Shown: one piece after another, positions 1-13,800 of the stretch | How positions within the stretch are numbered: position 1 is the stretch's first letter | How the letters are laid out: each line of letters opens with the position of its first letter | NCBI GenBank assembly: GCA_963971305.1 | Contig: OZ020307.1 | Location: forward strand, 65,531,702-65,595,701 | Direction: 5' to 3' | Length of the DNA: 64,000 bases | Source of the DNA: Arcuatula senhousia | Taxonomy: Eukaryota; Mollusca; Bivalvia; Mytilida; Mytilidae | The notes under the pieces: generated by a model | The model's database searches: none | What the model was told of the DNA's origin: nothing | The model's input: the letters and a program-made list of their open reading frames with translations, nothing else | Made by a program: the position numbers and the translations under genes

Positions 1-107
1 TGTTAATTTAAAGCACTGTCCTGCCATTTTATTTCTGGATTTTTGCCATCCTGCTTTTTTATTTCAAATTTCACCATAGCCCTACATAAAAATCAAATGG
101 TCGTTCC
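1..107. mobile_element. Partial MITE at the left edge
   Basis: The right half of the same family as 43538-43762. The end AAAATCAAATGGTCGTTCCC is the inverse of that copy's left end. The other half lies outside the window. Confidence 0.7.
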
Positions 108-468
108 CTAGATAATATTTTTGATAATAAAGTCAGTCATAATGTTTTACTAAAATCTTAAACTTACAGAGTTCAAGATCAGGAGGTGAAGAAACTTATA
201 TTGTTTAAATAAAGAGGAATTTTTAGCAAACATTACCAACTTATTAATAAGAAATGATATAACCAACACAAAAATTGCAACTAGACACTTTCTTGCCAAT
301 AACTTGAAATTCATGCAGCTGTTCCATTAAATTTTAAATGGCGTCCCGTCAAAACCTGTGTTGGTAAGCAAGCATTAAGGTGTGTATTCAGATCTGAATG
401 TGACATGATCATGAAGAATATGTTAGATGAATCATGATCATGATATGTCTGATTTGATCTTTTAGTGT

Positions 469-676
469 GTATATATGTTACAGGACAAATTTGAATTTAG
501 GACAAATCTGGATATCTCAATTTCTCCTAGGACAAATTGGAATTCTGATTTACACTGGTTTAAATCCAGGGCAAATCAAAATTCCAATTTGTCCTAGGAG
601 AAATAGGAATTCCAATTTGCCCTAGGAGGATTCTGGATCCCCCTGGATTCCAATTAGCTCTGTAACATATATATGT
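469..676. mobile_element. Foldback MITE, about 208 bp
   Basis: Outer inverted ends ATATATGTTACAG (471-483) and CTGTAACATATATAT (660-674). Inner arms of about 34 nt around CAATTTCTCCTAGGACAAAT (519-552) pair with 574-608. Nearly the whole element can fold into one hairpin. Confidence 0.75.
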
Positions 677-825
677 ATATGTACATGAATAATTTTGTAA
701 ATATCTAAGTAGGACTCACCCAGCTAGAAGAAATAAAAAAAAAATCTTGATGGTCAAATAGTTTTTCTACACATTACCTCATATGAGAGGGATTTTGTCT
801 TTAACATACATTAAAAATGAAAGAA

Positions 826-1520
826 TATGGAATATGTGCCAAAAAAACACGATCCACATTTTGAAATGATTTTGATAAATGTACAAAAGAAAAATTTCAC
901 TGCGTGTGAAGCGCTTTTCTGGATTAACCTTCATCAGACATGATAGGAGTAAAAAAAACTTGGAAAACCAGTAGAAAATTAAATTTGATAAAAACAAAAA
1001 ACAGAAGCCAAAATATATTACAACAATGACCAAACAGATAAATTTATCAATTTTTAAAGAAATAGCCAAACGTTGTCAAATTTTGGAAATATGTAAACTG
1101 TGTCTTTCCAACACATATTCCAGTACTCGAAAATATATAAGAGCATACAACTGAAGCAAGGGGAAGCTTTTTACGACCTCCACACGGCACTAAAGCCAAA
1201 CTCTGAAATAATATTAAAAACGAAAGAATATGGAATATGTGCCAAAAAGACACAATCCACATTTTGAAATGATTTTGATAAATGTACAAAAGCAAAATTT
1301 CACTGCGTGTGAAGCGCTTTTCTGGATTAACCTTCATCAGACACGCTAGGAGTAAAAAAAACTTGGAAAACTGGTAGAAAATTAAATTTGTTAAAGACAA
1401 AAAACAGAAGCCAAAATATATTACAACAATGACCAAACAGATAAATTTATCAATTTTTAAAGAAAAAGCCAAAAAAAATTTTGAAATATGTAAACTGTGT
1501 CTTTCCAACACATATTCCAG
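826..1520. repeat. Two tandem copies of an approximately 300-bp inverted-terminal element
   Basis: Copies at 826-1124 and 1221-1520 are close to 90% alike by eye. Each begins TGGAATATGTGCCAAAAA-ACAC and ends GTGTCTTTCCAACACATATTCCA, which are imperfect inverted repeats. A third copy lies inverted at 25079-25370. The long open frames on the minus strand are by-products of this repeat. Confidence 0.8.
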
Positions 1521-1738
1521 TCTAAAGTATTAAAGTATTGGAAACACAGTTTTAAAAATTAGATTATTGTTTATGACATTTTTTCATAAGTATACATCAG
1601 TATTTCATTACTGGATGGATGATAAGGTAAAACAAATTTGGATAAGTTGATGAAAAACATAATTTTCAGAGTTAAAAATAAAGTTTTAAATATGTCCAAT
1701 AAATCAATCTTTTGTTTGCAGCCATTAGAAATTAAGGC

Positions 1739-1872
1739 ATGATGGATATAGACCCCAGTAAAGTGATGCCATATTTGGTCCAAGTAGAGGAAGTAGCTGA
1801 AGACATCTTATCAGATAGACGTCAAATGATAGATCTTGATAAAAAACGTCAGAAAACAAGGGAGGCTATCAG
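1739..1872 (+). CDS. PDRG1: PDRG1 coding exon 1
   Basis: Residues 1-44. The exon ends ATCAG|GTTTGT, leaving two bases of an arginine codon that exon 2 completes. It encodes the first prefoldin-type helix. Confidence 0.92.
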
Positions 1873-4800
1873 GTTTGTCTTAAAGAAATCTTTTTATTAT
1901 TCCTCAAATATAGTTGAACATTTACAATACAACTTCCCTTTAACAATGTACATGTATGTCACCTGGTGCCTGCAGTATAATGGAAAGCAGCATATACATT
2001 TTTTAAGAGTCACCTTGGTAACAATGTCATCTGACATTGTCAAGCATCTTGTGGGTCCTCACAAATTTTTGTCACAATTTTCGAGGAACCTACTTGCAGC
2101 AGTCTCTTTATTTCAGGCATGACACTTCATACTAGTTCTTTATCATTAGTTTAAACATATTTACTGGTATATTTGTATACTAGGCAAAAAGTAAATTAAT
2201 GCATAATGAGGATGGCCTCTTTATCATTATTGTGTTAGTACATGTATTAGTAATTCACTTAATTTTTGGCCAGATTTCACAGAGTGAAAAATCTGTGTTA
2301 TAAAATAGTGTATGTCGGGTGGGCGGGTGGAAAAATTTCGTAATGGTTTTCTCAGCAACTACTTATCACGGCCACTTGATATTTGGTATACAGCATCATG
2401 GTGGGGTCCCATAACGTGGGTTCGATTTCAGGTCTGTCACTCACCTACTTCCTGTTTAACGAAATCCGGCCATTTTACTTTGACAGATTTTTATTTAAAA
2501 GGAGGACGTAGCTTGACGACTTGTATAAACTGAAGTGAATTACTGATTTATTTTCTAGCTAGGATTTTATCCTTTATTAACTTGTTTTAACTGAAAATTT
2601 GTCTGCAGAGAAAATGATTTTATAATTCACCTCTGAGCTCAGCTGTCACTTATCTTCTAGTGTTGTACGATTGGTCAGACATCAAAATAGAAATCATTGA
2701 AAATGCATACTAGAAAGTTATTTAATCCTGTATCTCATATACATGTACTTCCTGTTTACATTTTAAAATTGGGGCAATATTTGTTTTTTAGTTTAAACAT
2801 ATTTTATTTGTAAAAATACACAAATTGGATTGGACACAAGTAAAACATACTTGTAAAGTCCTCTCCATAACAAAGTTAAACAATACAATGAATATACAAG
2901 TTGAGCATTACTTTTGTAAATAACAAAACAAACAAAAAGAAGTATAATTGCTGAATAAGAATAAAAAAGAAAAACTTTTTAGGAGTAACAGAAGAAAGAG
3001 AAGGGAATGCTTGGTGTCTGTGTTGGAAAAGATGATGAGTGGCGCCTTCACTATTAAAAATCTCTTAGTCCGTTTGATGTAAAAATAGTCTCGTTTTGCT
3101 CTTGACTTAATGCGGTACTACCACATGTAAGAAGAGTCACATTTAAAATGGTGTTATTTGGTGGCCAGCTGAGATAAAAAAACAAGTATAGCTCTATGTT
3201 CATTTTATAAGGGACATTTAAAGAAGTAATGGTTCATGTTTTCAATGGTGAAGCCACATCGGCAAGAAAAGTCTGCTATAATATTGGCTTTGAATAGGTC
3301 ACCATTTAGGAATGAAGCGGATCATCTCAATTGGGTCAATATCATGTCTTTCATTGAAGACTGTTATTCTAGTCTTAAATATGAAATACTGTTGCAGAGT
3401 TTTACAAAAGGACAAAAGTTGTGAGAAGTCTTGGGTCTGTTTTGGTAATCAGTTCATCAAGCTTCCAAAGCAAAGAACAAAGAAGATACTAGAGAAAGGT
3501 AAGTCTTAGAATTGCCCATTTGTTAAACCTTTTTTATAAGCTCACCCTGCCAAAAACGGTGTGAATATTTCCATCACTTTGTGTCCATCATCTGTTTGTT
3601 GTCAAGTGTACATAATCTGTTGTCGGTCCATTCAACTGAAAACATCTTTTTTAAAACCACAGTACCAATTAATACAACCAAATTTAAAATGGATGTTGTT
3701 AAGCATTGACTTCCAACATGTAGTATCCAAGATATAACCTTAACCAAGAACCTAACCAACGTCTTTCATGCCTAAAATATAGGTCAAACTGATCTATTGG
3801 TGAAATATAATTGCCCCTCCCCCTTAAATTCAATACCAGAATATCAGATGTGTCTAGGATAGCTTGACCTAAGCTCAATGAAAATGATGCATGTTACGTT
3901 TCACTTCAAATTTTGAATAATGATGTTGACAATTTTTTGTCTCGCCTGCAAAGCAGAGCGGGACATAGGTGTTACTTTACCGGCGTCGTCGGCGGCGGTG
4001 ACGGCGGTGTTAACTTTTTGGAAAAGTTTTATGAGCACCTCCATATCTCAAGAACTATAGGTCTTGGGTTGATGGAACTTGGTATGCATATGCCCCAGTA
4101 GTAGCTTAGCACAGTTGCATCCCCATCTTTTGACCTTGACCTTGATTTTCTGGTTGAGGGACTTTGACAATTTTCAATACATATGATAGCAATGAAAAGT
4201 TTTGTGAGCACCTCCATATCTCAAGAACTATAGGTCCTAGGTTGATGAAACTTGGTATGCATATGCCCCAGTAGTAGCTTAGCAAAGTTGCATCCCCATC
4301 TTTTGACCTTGACCTTGCTTTTCCAGTTGAGTGACTTTGACATTTTTCAATACATATAATAGCAATGGAAAAGTTTTGCAAGCACCTCCATATCTCAAGA
4401 ACTATAGGTTCTAGGTTGATGATATGCCCCAGTACTAGCTTAGCACAGTTGGATCCCCATCTTTTGACCTTGACCTTGATTTTCCGGTTGAGTGACTTTG
4501 ACAATTTTCAATACATATAATAGGAAAGGAAAAGTTTTGCGAGAACCTCCATATCTCAAGAACTATAAGTCCTAGATTGATGAAACTTTGTATGCATATG
4601 CCCCAGCAGAAGCTTAACACAGTTACATCCTCATCTTTTGACCTTCACCTTGATTTTTCGGTTGAGTGACTTTGACAATTTTCAATACATATAATAGCAA
4701 AGGAAAAGTTTTGCGAGCACCTCCATATCTCAAGAACTATAAGTCCTAGGTTGATGAAACTTTGTATGCATATGCCCCAGCAGTAGCTTAACACAGTTAC

Positions 4801-7800
4801 TTCCTCATCTTTTGACCTTGACCTTGATTTTCAGGTTGAGTGACTTTGATTATTTTAATTGCATATATTTGCAATGTTTACACATCTTTTGATCTCAGAA
4901 ACTGAAAATCCATGTAATTTCAAAATATAGTGAAAGTAAGAAAGAAGAATTGTTTCTGATGGTGCCGGCAGGCGAGACATACTTTAGTGTTAACTTTTGT
5001 ATTTCATTGATATTCAATGTATATAAATAAAGGTTAAGTACAATAAATTATGTTGCTAGTAAATATTTGCCCCACTAATATTTTAAAATTTCTTCCATGT
5101 TTTAAAACACAAAATATACTTTTAAAAGCGATATCATTATATTCTGCCGCACCTGTAATTTTGAGAAGCATATCTGAAAAAAAAAATCAGTATGAGCATC
5201 CGGCAAATTTTTCGCGGAACTCTCCGCAACAAGCTGTGCTTGCTATAAAACTTTATACATTCAAGTATGGTAGAAATATAGAGAAGACATGCTGTATATC
5301 CTTATGAGAAAACTTTACCTAAAAAGGAATTGACGGAAAATAATAGGTCTTCCTACATCTAGATCATTTCCTAAATGGACAAACTTTTGATTAGAATGCA
5401 GATTGTATGAGGACATCCTAAGATTATTTTCTGATTATCATGTCTTCCTAGGAAAAGTTAATCTTACTTAGAAAGCTTCTGTCAGATAACGATATTGGAC
5501 ATCCCCTGTTATAGAGTTAGACAACTGTGGGAACGTGGATGCTGAAGTTTTTTCGATGACATGACAAAGTATTTGAACAGAGATAAAGGGTTAACATCAT
5601 GTAACCCAAATTAGGCAGTTTTTCATGTTTTTTCCATGCCATAATTTTTTTTGACTGGCAATATCAAACCAAATTTTTGAACATTTGTTATCAATTCTAG
5701 ACTAAATTTTTGGACAGTTAGTTTGTTGAATCTTTGTAAAATGCTTACAAACATACCCTACTTCAATGCATTTTGTTCTTGGCGGTGTAACCCAATTTCA
5801 ACATTTACAATTATTTATTGATAATCCCCATTCTTAACGAAAAATCAGATGTAATTTATTAAATTCCAAACATTTCAAACAAAATCACAGAATCAGATTC
5901 ATTTTTATTTTAAATTTTGTATCAATTTCACTGTTTGAAAGTGTAGGCTCCGTCACAAACTACGTCAATATTAAGGATGTATAAAATGCCTTATCAAGGA
6001 TGTATTTTATTGGTTTTTGAGTAAAAAAATAACAATTATATTAGAGACTGTTGCTTGTATTCCATTCTATAGATTCAGTAGTTTCTTATGATAGACAAAA
6101 TTTTAGAAATTTTTCCTGTTTGAAATTTTCCCAGACTTTTTTATGAAAAATGCTGAATTATATGACGTTATGCCTGTATGCAGGGGTGTATCCAGAAATT
6201 TTTGAAAGGGGAGTTCCCCCTATTGTCTACTGAAAGAGATGGCTGTTCAGATGACAGAAAATTAAAAAATAAATCTAGGGATAGGGTGGTCAAACCCCCT
6301 CAAACCCTCCCCCTTCTGGACCTGCCTCTGCTTGTATGTCACACAAGTTTTGAAGGTCAATTCCTTAATGGATTTAGGGTATGTGCAGCATAAGTGGGCC
6401 ACCAAGTTTCTTGTTAGGGCACACAAATGTACAGAAGCTCTATAGATTTCTCTTTGTCCATTTGTTCATTTATTTTGTTTGTCTGTCTGTTAGTTGTGAT
6501 TGTGGTCAATGCTCTCTGCCAGATTATGCATGTAGGATTAAAAATCAGCCCTAAAATTATCAGTTACAGACAGACTATTCATGAAGGGAAATCAAAGATT
6601 CAATTATTCTTAGTGTTACTCAGATGCCTGCTGGTTAATCTTTAGGGATAAATCTAGTCTTTAAGAGAAAATTAATTATAGAATGATGTTTGATTCAATA
6701 TGAGAATACCATTTTCTATACATGACATTGTCACCTGATAATTTGTATTCATACAGTCAAAAACATCGGTCAGTTTGTACATCTGTAACACTTTGTTTTT
6801 AAGTTCCATATCTTTAGATATGTCTTGGATAGCACAACATCATTCATTAGAAATTAGGTCTTTAGATATGTCTTGGATAGCACAACATCATTCATTAGAA
6901 ATTAGGTCACTGTGACCTATATAATATGCATTAATATCTTTGATTAAGTTCTTGGTTAAGGTAAATATCTCAGATACTACATGATGGGGGGTCAATAGTA
7001 ATTCACAGCTACCTGTAGATGTGTATTGGGTAGTGCTACACCACCCACTAGAAATTAGGTCACTGTGACCTATATGATACAGCCCTCAAGGTGAAACTTG
7101 ATATTTGGTAGACATTTTGGCTAGGAGAGGAGAGGATTTTAGATAGCCTCATGTTTGAACTAGATAGCATCACATTGCCAGGATGCTCAAAGGACCTGGG
7201 GAGAACACTGCCTATGTATGCAGGTTGTGTCCAATACAATTTAGTAGCCTGTAGCCACCATTTACTGAACTTTGGGGCTGTAATATGCATGAATGACTTT
7301 GGTAAAGGTCCATATATATACTTTACATGTTGGAGGGTCAAGGGTATTTCACTTCCAGATGTGTCTTGGATAGCACTACACCACCTGTTAGAAATTAGGT
7401 CACTGTGGCTTATAATTCTATGCATAACCGACTTTGGTTAAGTTCTTGGTTAAGGTCTGTATCTCAGATACTACATGTTTAGAGTCAATGATATTTCATC
7501 ACTAGATGTACCTTGGGCAGCATGACACTGAAATGAGGTCACTGCAACCTACCCATGGACAACCTAGGTTTAGGTCCATATCCCAGGTAATACATGTTGA
7601 GGGTCAGAGATATTTCAAGACCGAGAGGGTCATCCTGTGGCTCATAGACACATTTTCTAGTCAACTAGTGTTTTTACCCTGAATTTTGCAAAATGCTCTC
7701 AATATTATTCTCAATATTGTCACATGATTTGAAAATTATAACCAGACACTCACCTTGGATTAATTTTTGTTATTGTTATGTGAAAATGTCAATAGTATAA

Positions 7801-10800
7801 GACCAAATGAAAGTGGCCAATGAAGCAAAATTTCACATGAATAAAAACCAGAATAAAATTATTTTAATGAAACTTTACGCTTGAAATGATCTGAGCTTGA
7901 AAAATAAAAACTAAATTAATAAATTTCTTTTTTCACAATATTAAACAAAAGTTTGTTATTTCACCATGTGTTCACTGTCACTTTTATTTGGTATGTTTTT
8001 TCCAATCAGTTAGAAGATGTGACACATTTTATTAGTTTATATATGATAGAAATTTAATTATTGTGATGAGCAAATTGATTTTGACTTTGACAGTCAGCTA
8101 AGCATGACTAGTTGTTTCTATGGTAGAACCATTGAATTTGTAACAACCAGAATTCATTTAATAGACGTGTGGAATTAATTGTCATGGCTGTCTGATTGTG
8201 TTTTAATTCTGTGTTTTTGACATGCAACAAACTTGTGATTTTGATAATATTTCAGCTGAAACCAATCAGTTTTAATCTAACAAGAAATTTTTAATTGCAT
8301 GCTATCATTGAATGAAAACAACTGAATTTACTGAAATTTTTGAAAGAATCATCCCTCATTATTATCTTAATATCCATAATGTGGGATTCAATTTCAGGTC
8401 TGTAGCTCACCTACTTCCTGCATGTTTAACTAAATCCTGCAATTTTTGACTTAAACAGTTTTTTTGTACAAGTGACCATAATTAGACTTACTTTCTAGCT
8501 TTAGGTATTTATTTAAAAATTTCCAAATCTATAAAAGGGAACATAAAGAACACTGGAAAAAAATAGGAATGCAAGATCTTTTAATGGGAAAAAACTTGTT
8601 AAATCAAGACCTTTGTATCTCTCTAACTATCATGGGTGGACCCAGAGTTCCATGAAGGCAAAAATGTTAGAAATGTCAAATTTGTCATGAAAAATTGAAG
8701 TAACATGGTCAATTTAATACTGTGGATTCATTTATTTTCATGGGTATCAATTTTCGTGGTTTGTTGAAAAAGGATCAGTTCGTGGATTCTTAATTTTGTG
8801 GTTCTGATGTCTACAACATACAGATCAATGTTAAATTTCCTATTCGTTGGGTATCAAATTTTGTGGATGAAGGCTACCCACGAAAACCATGAAAATTGAT
8901 ACCCCACGAATAATAATGAAATCACAGTATACATTTGTAATAAAATAGAAAAATTCTCAATTTTTGTCTCGCCTGCGACGAAAAGTCGCGGAAGGCGACA
9001 CATAAGTTTTACTTTCATTCAGCGACGGCAACGGCGTCGTTGTAAACTTTTTTGTAAGACTTTTGTGGACAATGAATTGCTGGAAAAGTATAATAGCTAG
9101 GCATCTGATATTTGGTATACAGACAGTTCAGGTTATGGTCTATGCAACTGTCACCATGCCGTGTGACCCTGACCCCATTTTTACGCTCAAGTGACTCTGT
9201 GAACATAGGTCTTTTTTCAGGCTGTAAACTTTTTTGTAAGACTTTTGTGGACAATGAATTGCTGGAAAAGTATAATAGCTAGGCATCTGATATTTGGTAT
9301 ACAGACAGTTCAGGTTATGGTCTACGCAACTGTCACCATGTGGTGTGACCTTGACCCCATTTTCATGCTCCAGTGACTCTGTGAACTAAGGTCTTTTTTA
9401 AGGCCGTAAACTTTTTTGTAAGACTTTTGTGGACAATGAATTGCTGGAAAAGTATAATAGCTAGGCATCTGATATTTGGTATACAGACAGTTAAAGTTAT
9501 GGTCTACGCAGCTGTAACCATGCCGTGTGACCCTGACCCCATTCTTACGCTCCAGTGACTCTGTAAACTTAGGTCTTTTTTGAGGCTGTAAACTTTTTTG
9601 TAAGACTTTTGTGGACGATTAATTGCTGGACAAGTATAATAGCTAGGCATCTGATATTTGGTATACAGACAGTTCAAATTATGGTCTACACAGCTCTCAC
9701 CATGCTGTGTGACCCTGACCCCATTCTCACGCTCCAGTGACTCTGTGAACTTAGGTCTTTTTTCAGGCTGTAAACTTTTTTGTAAGACTTTTGTGGACAA
9801 TGAATTCTGAAAAAGTATAATAGCTAGGCATCTGATATCTGGTATACAGACAGTTCAGGTTATGGTCTACGCAGCTGTTGCCATGTCGTGTGACTCTGAC
9901 CCAATTTTCACGCTCCAGTGACTCTGTGAACTTAGGTCTTTTTTCAGGCAGAAAACATTTTGCAATACTTGTGTGGACAATAAATTGCTTGAAAAGTATA
10001 ATAGCTAGGCATCTGATACTGGTTATACAGACACAATTTGTGTTTATATCAAGAAATGAAAGCTTAGGTGGTTGATTTTAGTGATGGTGCCGGCAGGCGA
10101 GACATACTTTTAGTGGCCACACTTGTTTTGTACAAGTGACCATAATTAGGCTTACTTTCTAGAGTTAGGTATTTATTTACAAATGTTCAAATCTATAAAA
10201 GGGAACATAAAGAAAACTTGAAAAAAAAAGGAATGCAAGATCTTTTAATGGGAAAAAACTTGTTAAAACAAGACCTTTGTATCTTTCCAACTATCATGGG
10301 TGGACCCAGAGTTCCATGAAGGCAAAAAAAATTGTCATGAAAAATTGAAGTAACTTGGTCAATTTAATAAAGAAAAATTGAAGATTCTCAATTTTATGAG
10401 AAAATTTATACATGCCCAGTTCAGTCCCTTCTGAATCCATCACTGTTCTAGTAACAAATAAGTGGAGAGATATTTTAAGTAAATTGGTTAACATATGGGT
10501 AACAAACAAATTTGATCAGACTTGCAGACTCATCAACACCATAGACATCAACATATGGGACATAAATGGAAATCTAATGACTTTGAATTGTTCTGATCAG
10601 TCTCAGATCTCCTTATAAATCTAATGACTTCTTATTATGATGGCACCTCAAACTCAATTTTCTTCTGATCAGAGATTTCCTTATAAAGTATCAAATGAGT
10701 CTACTGTATAGAATATGATAATTTTCAAAGAAGAAGGAAGATATTGCTGTATGCTAAAGTACCATATAAAAAGACAAAATAGACTGTAACCTGAAGGTAA

Positions 10801-13800
10801 ATGATCAAGGTCTATTAATGGACTATGTTATCATTTAACTTGCATAGGATAAAGTACAAAATATCAAATATATATATATATATATTATAAGTTTTTACTA
10901 AAATGAACCCATTAAGACAAAAACTACTTTTTGATACCTTTTTATTTGAGCAAATTATGGACAAGCTGACCAAAGAATTTGTTTTTACCTGTTTTGTGGC
11001 GGATCCAGAAATTTTCAAACAGGAGGGCATATGCCTGGCACGCCAGTCCTAAATCTGCCTTTGCTGTTCAGTTGTATGATATATTGTACAAGCATTCTAA
11101 AAGGGCTTGTACAGACAAACATTAATCAGACTGCACTTAAGCTACTTATGTTTTTATTTTATTGACTATAGGAATTGCGATTTATCTTACGTTTTCTATT
11201 GTAACATCAAATAATTACAGTGCTATCGGTAAACATGTGATACACGATGATACTGTGTAACCTTACTGAAGACAATAAGAGCAGTGATGTGGGCTGTAAT
11301 TTTATTACGACCAATGTACTGAGGGAAACATCATTAGGTTTTATCCCACTGGGTCCTGAAAATTACATCTCTCTGACAAAAATCATGAAAATAGGATTTA
11401 TATTATGGAAGGATCAGTTGTTTATTTGTAAAGTGGGGATGGTATATTAGTGTTAATTTTTATTACCCCTCCACATGAACACTTTTGAAACAGATATTTC
11501 CGCCAAAGATATCAATAAAATAGTAAGGCTAATGAACTTAGTGGTACTGATTCATAAAAAATTAACCTTGCAGACTTAATACATATGTGAAATAGTGATT
11601 GGTAACAACTCTTCATGGTTTATTGTCTACTAGACATCATTAACACAATGGTCTTTTATGTTTTGTAAATATGAAATTCAAAGGCAGATTTAGAATTAAT
11701 TGGAGTGGTCCCCCTCATGTTTGACCAACAGACAGACAATAGAAATGATTTGAAACTGAAATGGGGTGTCTTCATCCCTTTGAAAATTTCTGTATCCACC
11801 AAAGTATTGTGTTGTTATAGATTTACAGGTCAGCAGTTATTGTGTTGAATGGGAGTTATGCCCTTTGACCTCCAAAACTGAAAAAAAAAACCGAATATTG
11901 ACATATTGGAATTCACATAAAATATGAATGAACTTCAATGAAGGCATTGGAACTTTAAGGAGAGATTTTTTAATGTTCTTAATTGGGGCCCAATTATCAA
12001 AACTGTCATCAATTAGACCATTCGAGGTAATAACTGGGAAGATCAATCTTACAAGGCAAAGGCACATCAGAGAAATTTTCCTGACTTGGTACAGATATTT
12101 AAAAAAAAGTCAGTATAACCAAGCTATATGGTACCTCCCTGTCCAGTCTGAGTTTAAGGTTAAGGAAATGAATTTCTTTTGATATTGAACAGTATTTCCA
12201 GACCAACATTTAAGAGAGATTAGACACCACAATGACTGTATTTATACCCCCCGCAAACAAAGTTTGGGGGGTATATAGGAAACACCCTGTCCGTCTGTCC
12301 ACCTAACTCGTAAGCACTTCTCCTCCTAAACCGCTTGAAGGATTTTGATGAAACTTTATCTAAAGGAAGTACATCATATGAAGATGTGCATGAAGAATTT
12401 TCATTGCTCTTGGATATCATTCAGGGGAGATAATTGGACTTAGACTTTTAAAATACATTATTCAATGGGAGACCTCGTAAGCGCAACTCCTCCTAAACCG
12501 CTCAATGGATTTTGATAAAACTTTACATGAAGGAAGTACATCATATCTAGATGTGCATGAAGAATTTTCATTGCAATCAGACATCATTCAGGGGAGATAA
12601 TTGGACTTAGACTTTTTAAATACATTATACAATGGGAAACCTCGTAAGTGCTTCTCCTCCTAAAACGCTTGAAGGATTTTAATGAAACTTAAGCTAAAGG
12701 AAGAACATCATATGTAGATGTGCATGAAGAATTTTCATCGCAATCAGACATCATTCAGGGGAGATAATTGGACTTAGACTTTTTAAATACATTATTCAAT
12801 GGGAAACCTCGTAAGCGCAACTCCTCTTAAAACATTGGATGGATTTTGTTATCTTTACATGAAGATAGTACATCATCTGTAGATGTGCAAGAAGAATTTG
12901 TATTGCTCTTGGTTATTATCGAGGGGAGATAACTAGGCTTGAGATTTTTCTTTTACAGTACAGAGTCCAATATGAAGCGGGGGGTATCCTTTTGTGAGCT
13001 CGCTCACAGTATTACTTGTTATCCTTAAAATTGACTTCCCTTCATATTCATATAAAACTTACTGATGCTTCAAATGAAATTTCACAATGACATTAATTGT
13101 TTTCCATTATAAAACAAACTTTACACCTTAATATACAATAATTTTGATTTATTTGTATAAACAGTGAGTGCTCTAATGGTATTTTAACCATAAAATAAGG
13201 TGATCTACATAATTTTATATATCACTTTTGCTTTGTTTGATTACATTGTTTTTGAATTCATTCATTAATTTTAATTACAACAAATGTAAATTTTCTACCC
13301 CCTGTATATGTAATATGTTGAAGCTTAATTCTTCTGTATTTTGGAAATGAAAGCCATGAGAGGTAGAGGAGGAAAGAAGTTCTATTGGGACTCTCAAGTG
13401 TCAGAGACCAGAAAGGAGCAAAGAGGCACCAATGGGGCATTTGAGCGTCAAAAGTTTGAAAGGGCAAGGACGAAACCGGCAGACATGAACAAGGACAGCA
13501 CCAAGAAACACAAAACACAAATAAACCGAACGGAAATCAACAACGCAAACTAGTGAACTCGGGTGATCCGTAAGAGTAAGCTGTTCCTGAAAATGATAGA
13601 TAGAACATTATGAAGAAAACTCATGACACAAAACAACAATTGGTAGAAGATAATGAGTTGAACCCACTTAGAAACAAGAGTGATCTAACTTAAGGTGATC
13701 TCAAAAATCACATAAGCGGTCAGTATACTAATTGAACAGTTTTACTAACTGACTTGAACTGAATTAGTCAAGGCTTTGTACATTTTCTGTTCCTTTGTCC

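Noticed and set aside
779..1511. Two similar minus-strand frames of 96 and 154 residues
   Set aside because: They follow the duplicated 300-bp element; hydrophobicity comes from AT-rich codons and no family is recognised.
4029..4620. Overlapping minus-strand frames of 61-132 residues rich in GKSRSRSKDGD
   Set aside because: They lie entirely in the tandem core of a family B element and repeat with its 174-bp period.
9015..9800. Minus-strand frames with MSTKVLQKSLQPEKRP-type peptides
   Set aside because: Products of the 181-bp tandem core of the second family B element, not a conserved protein.
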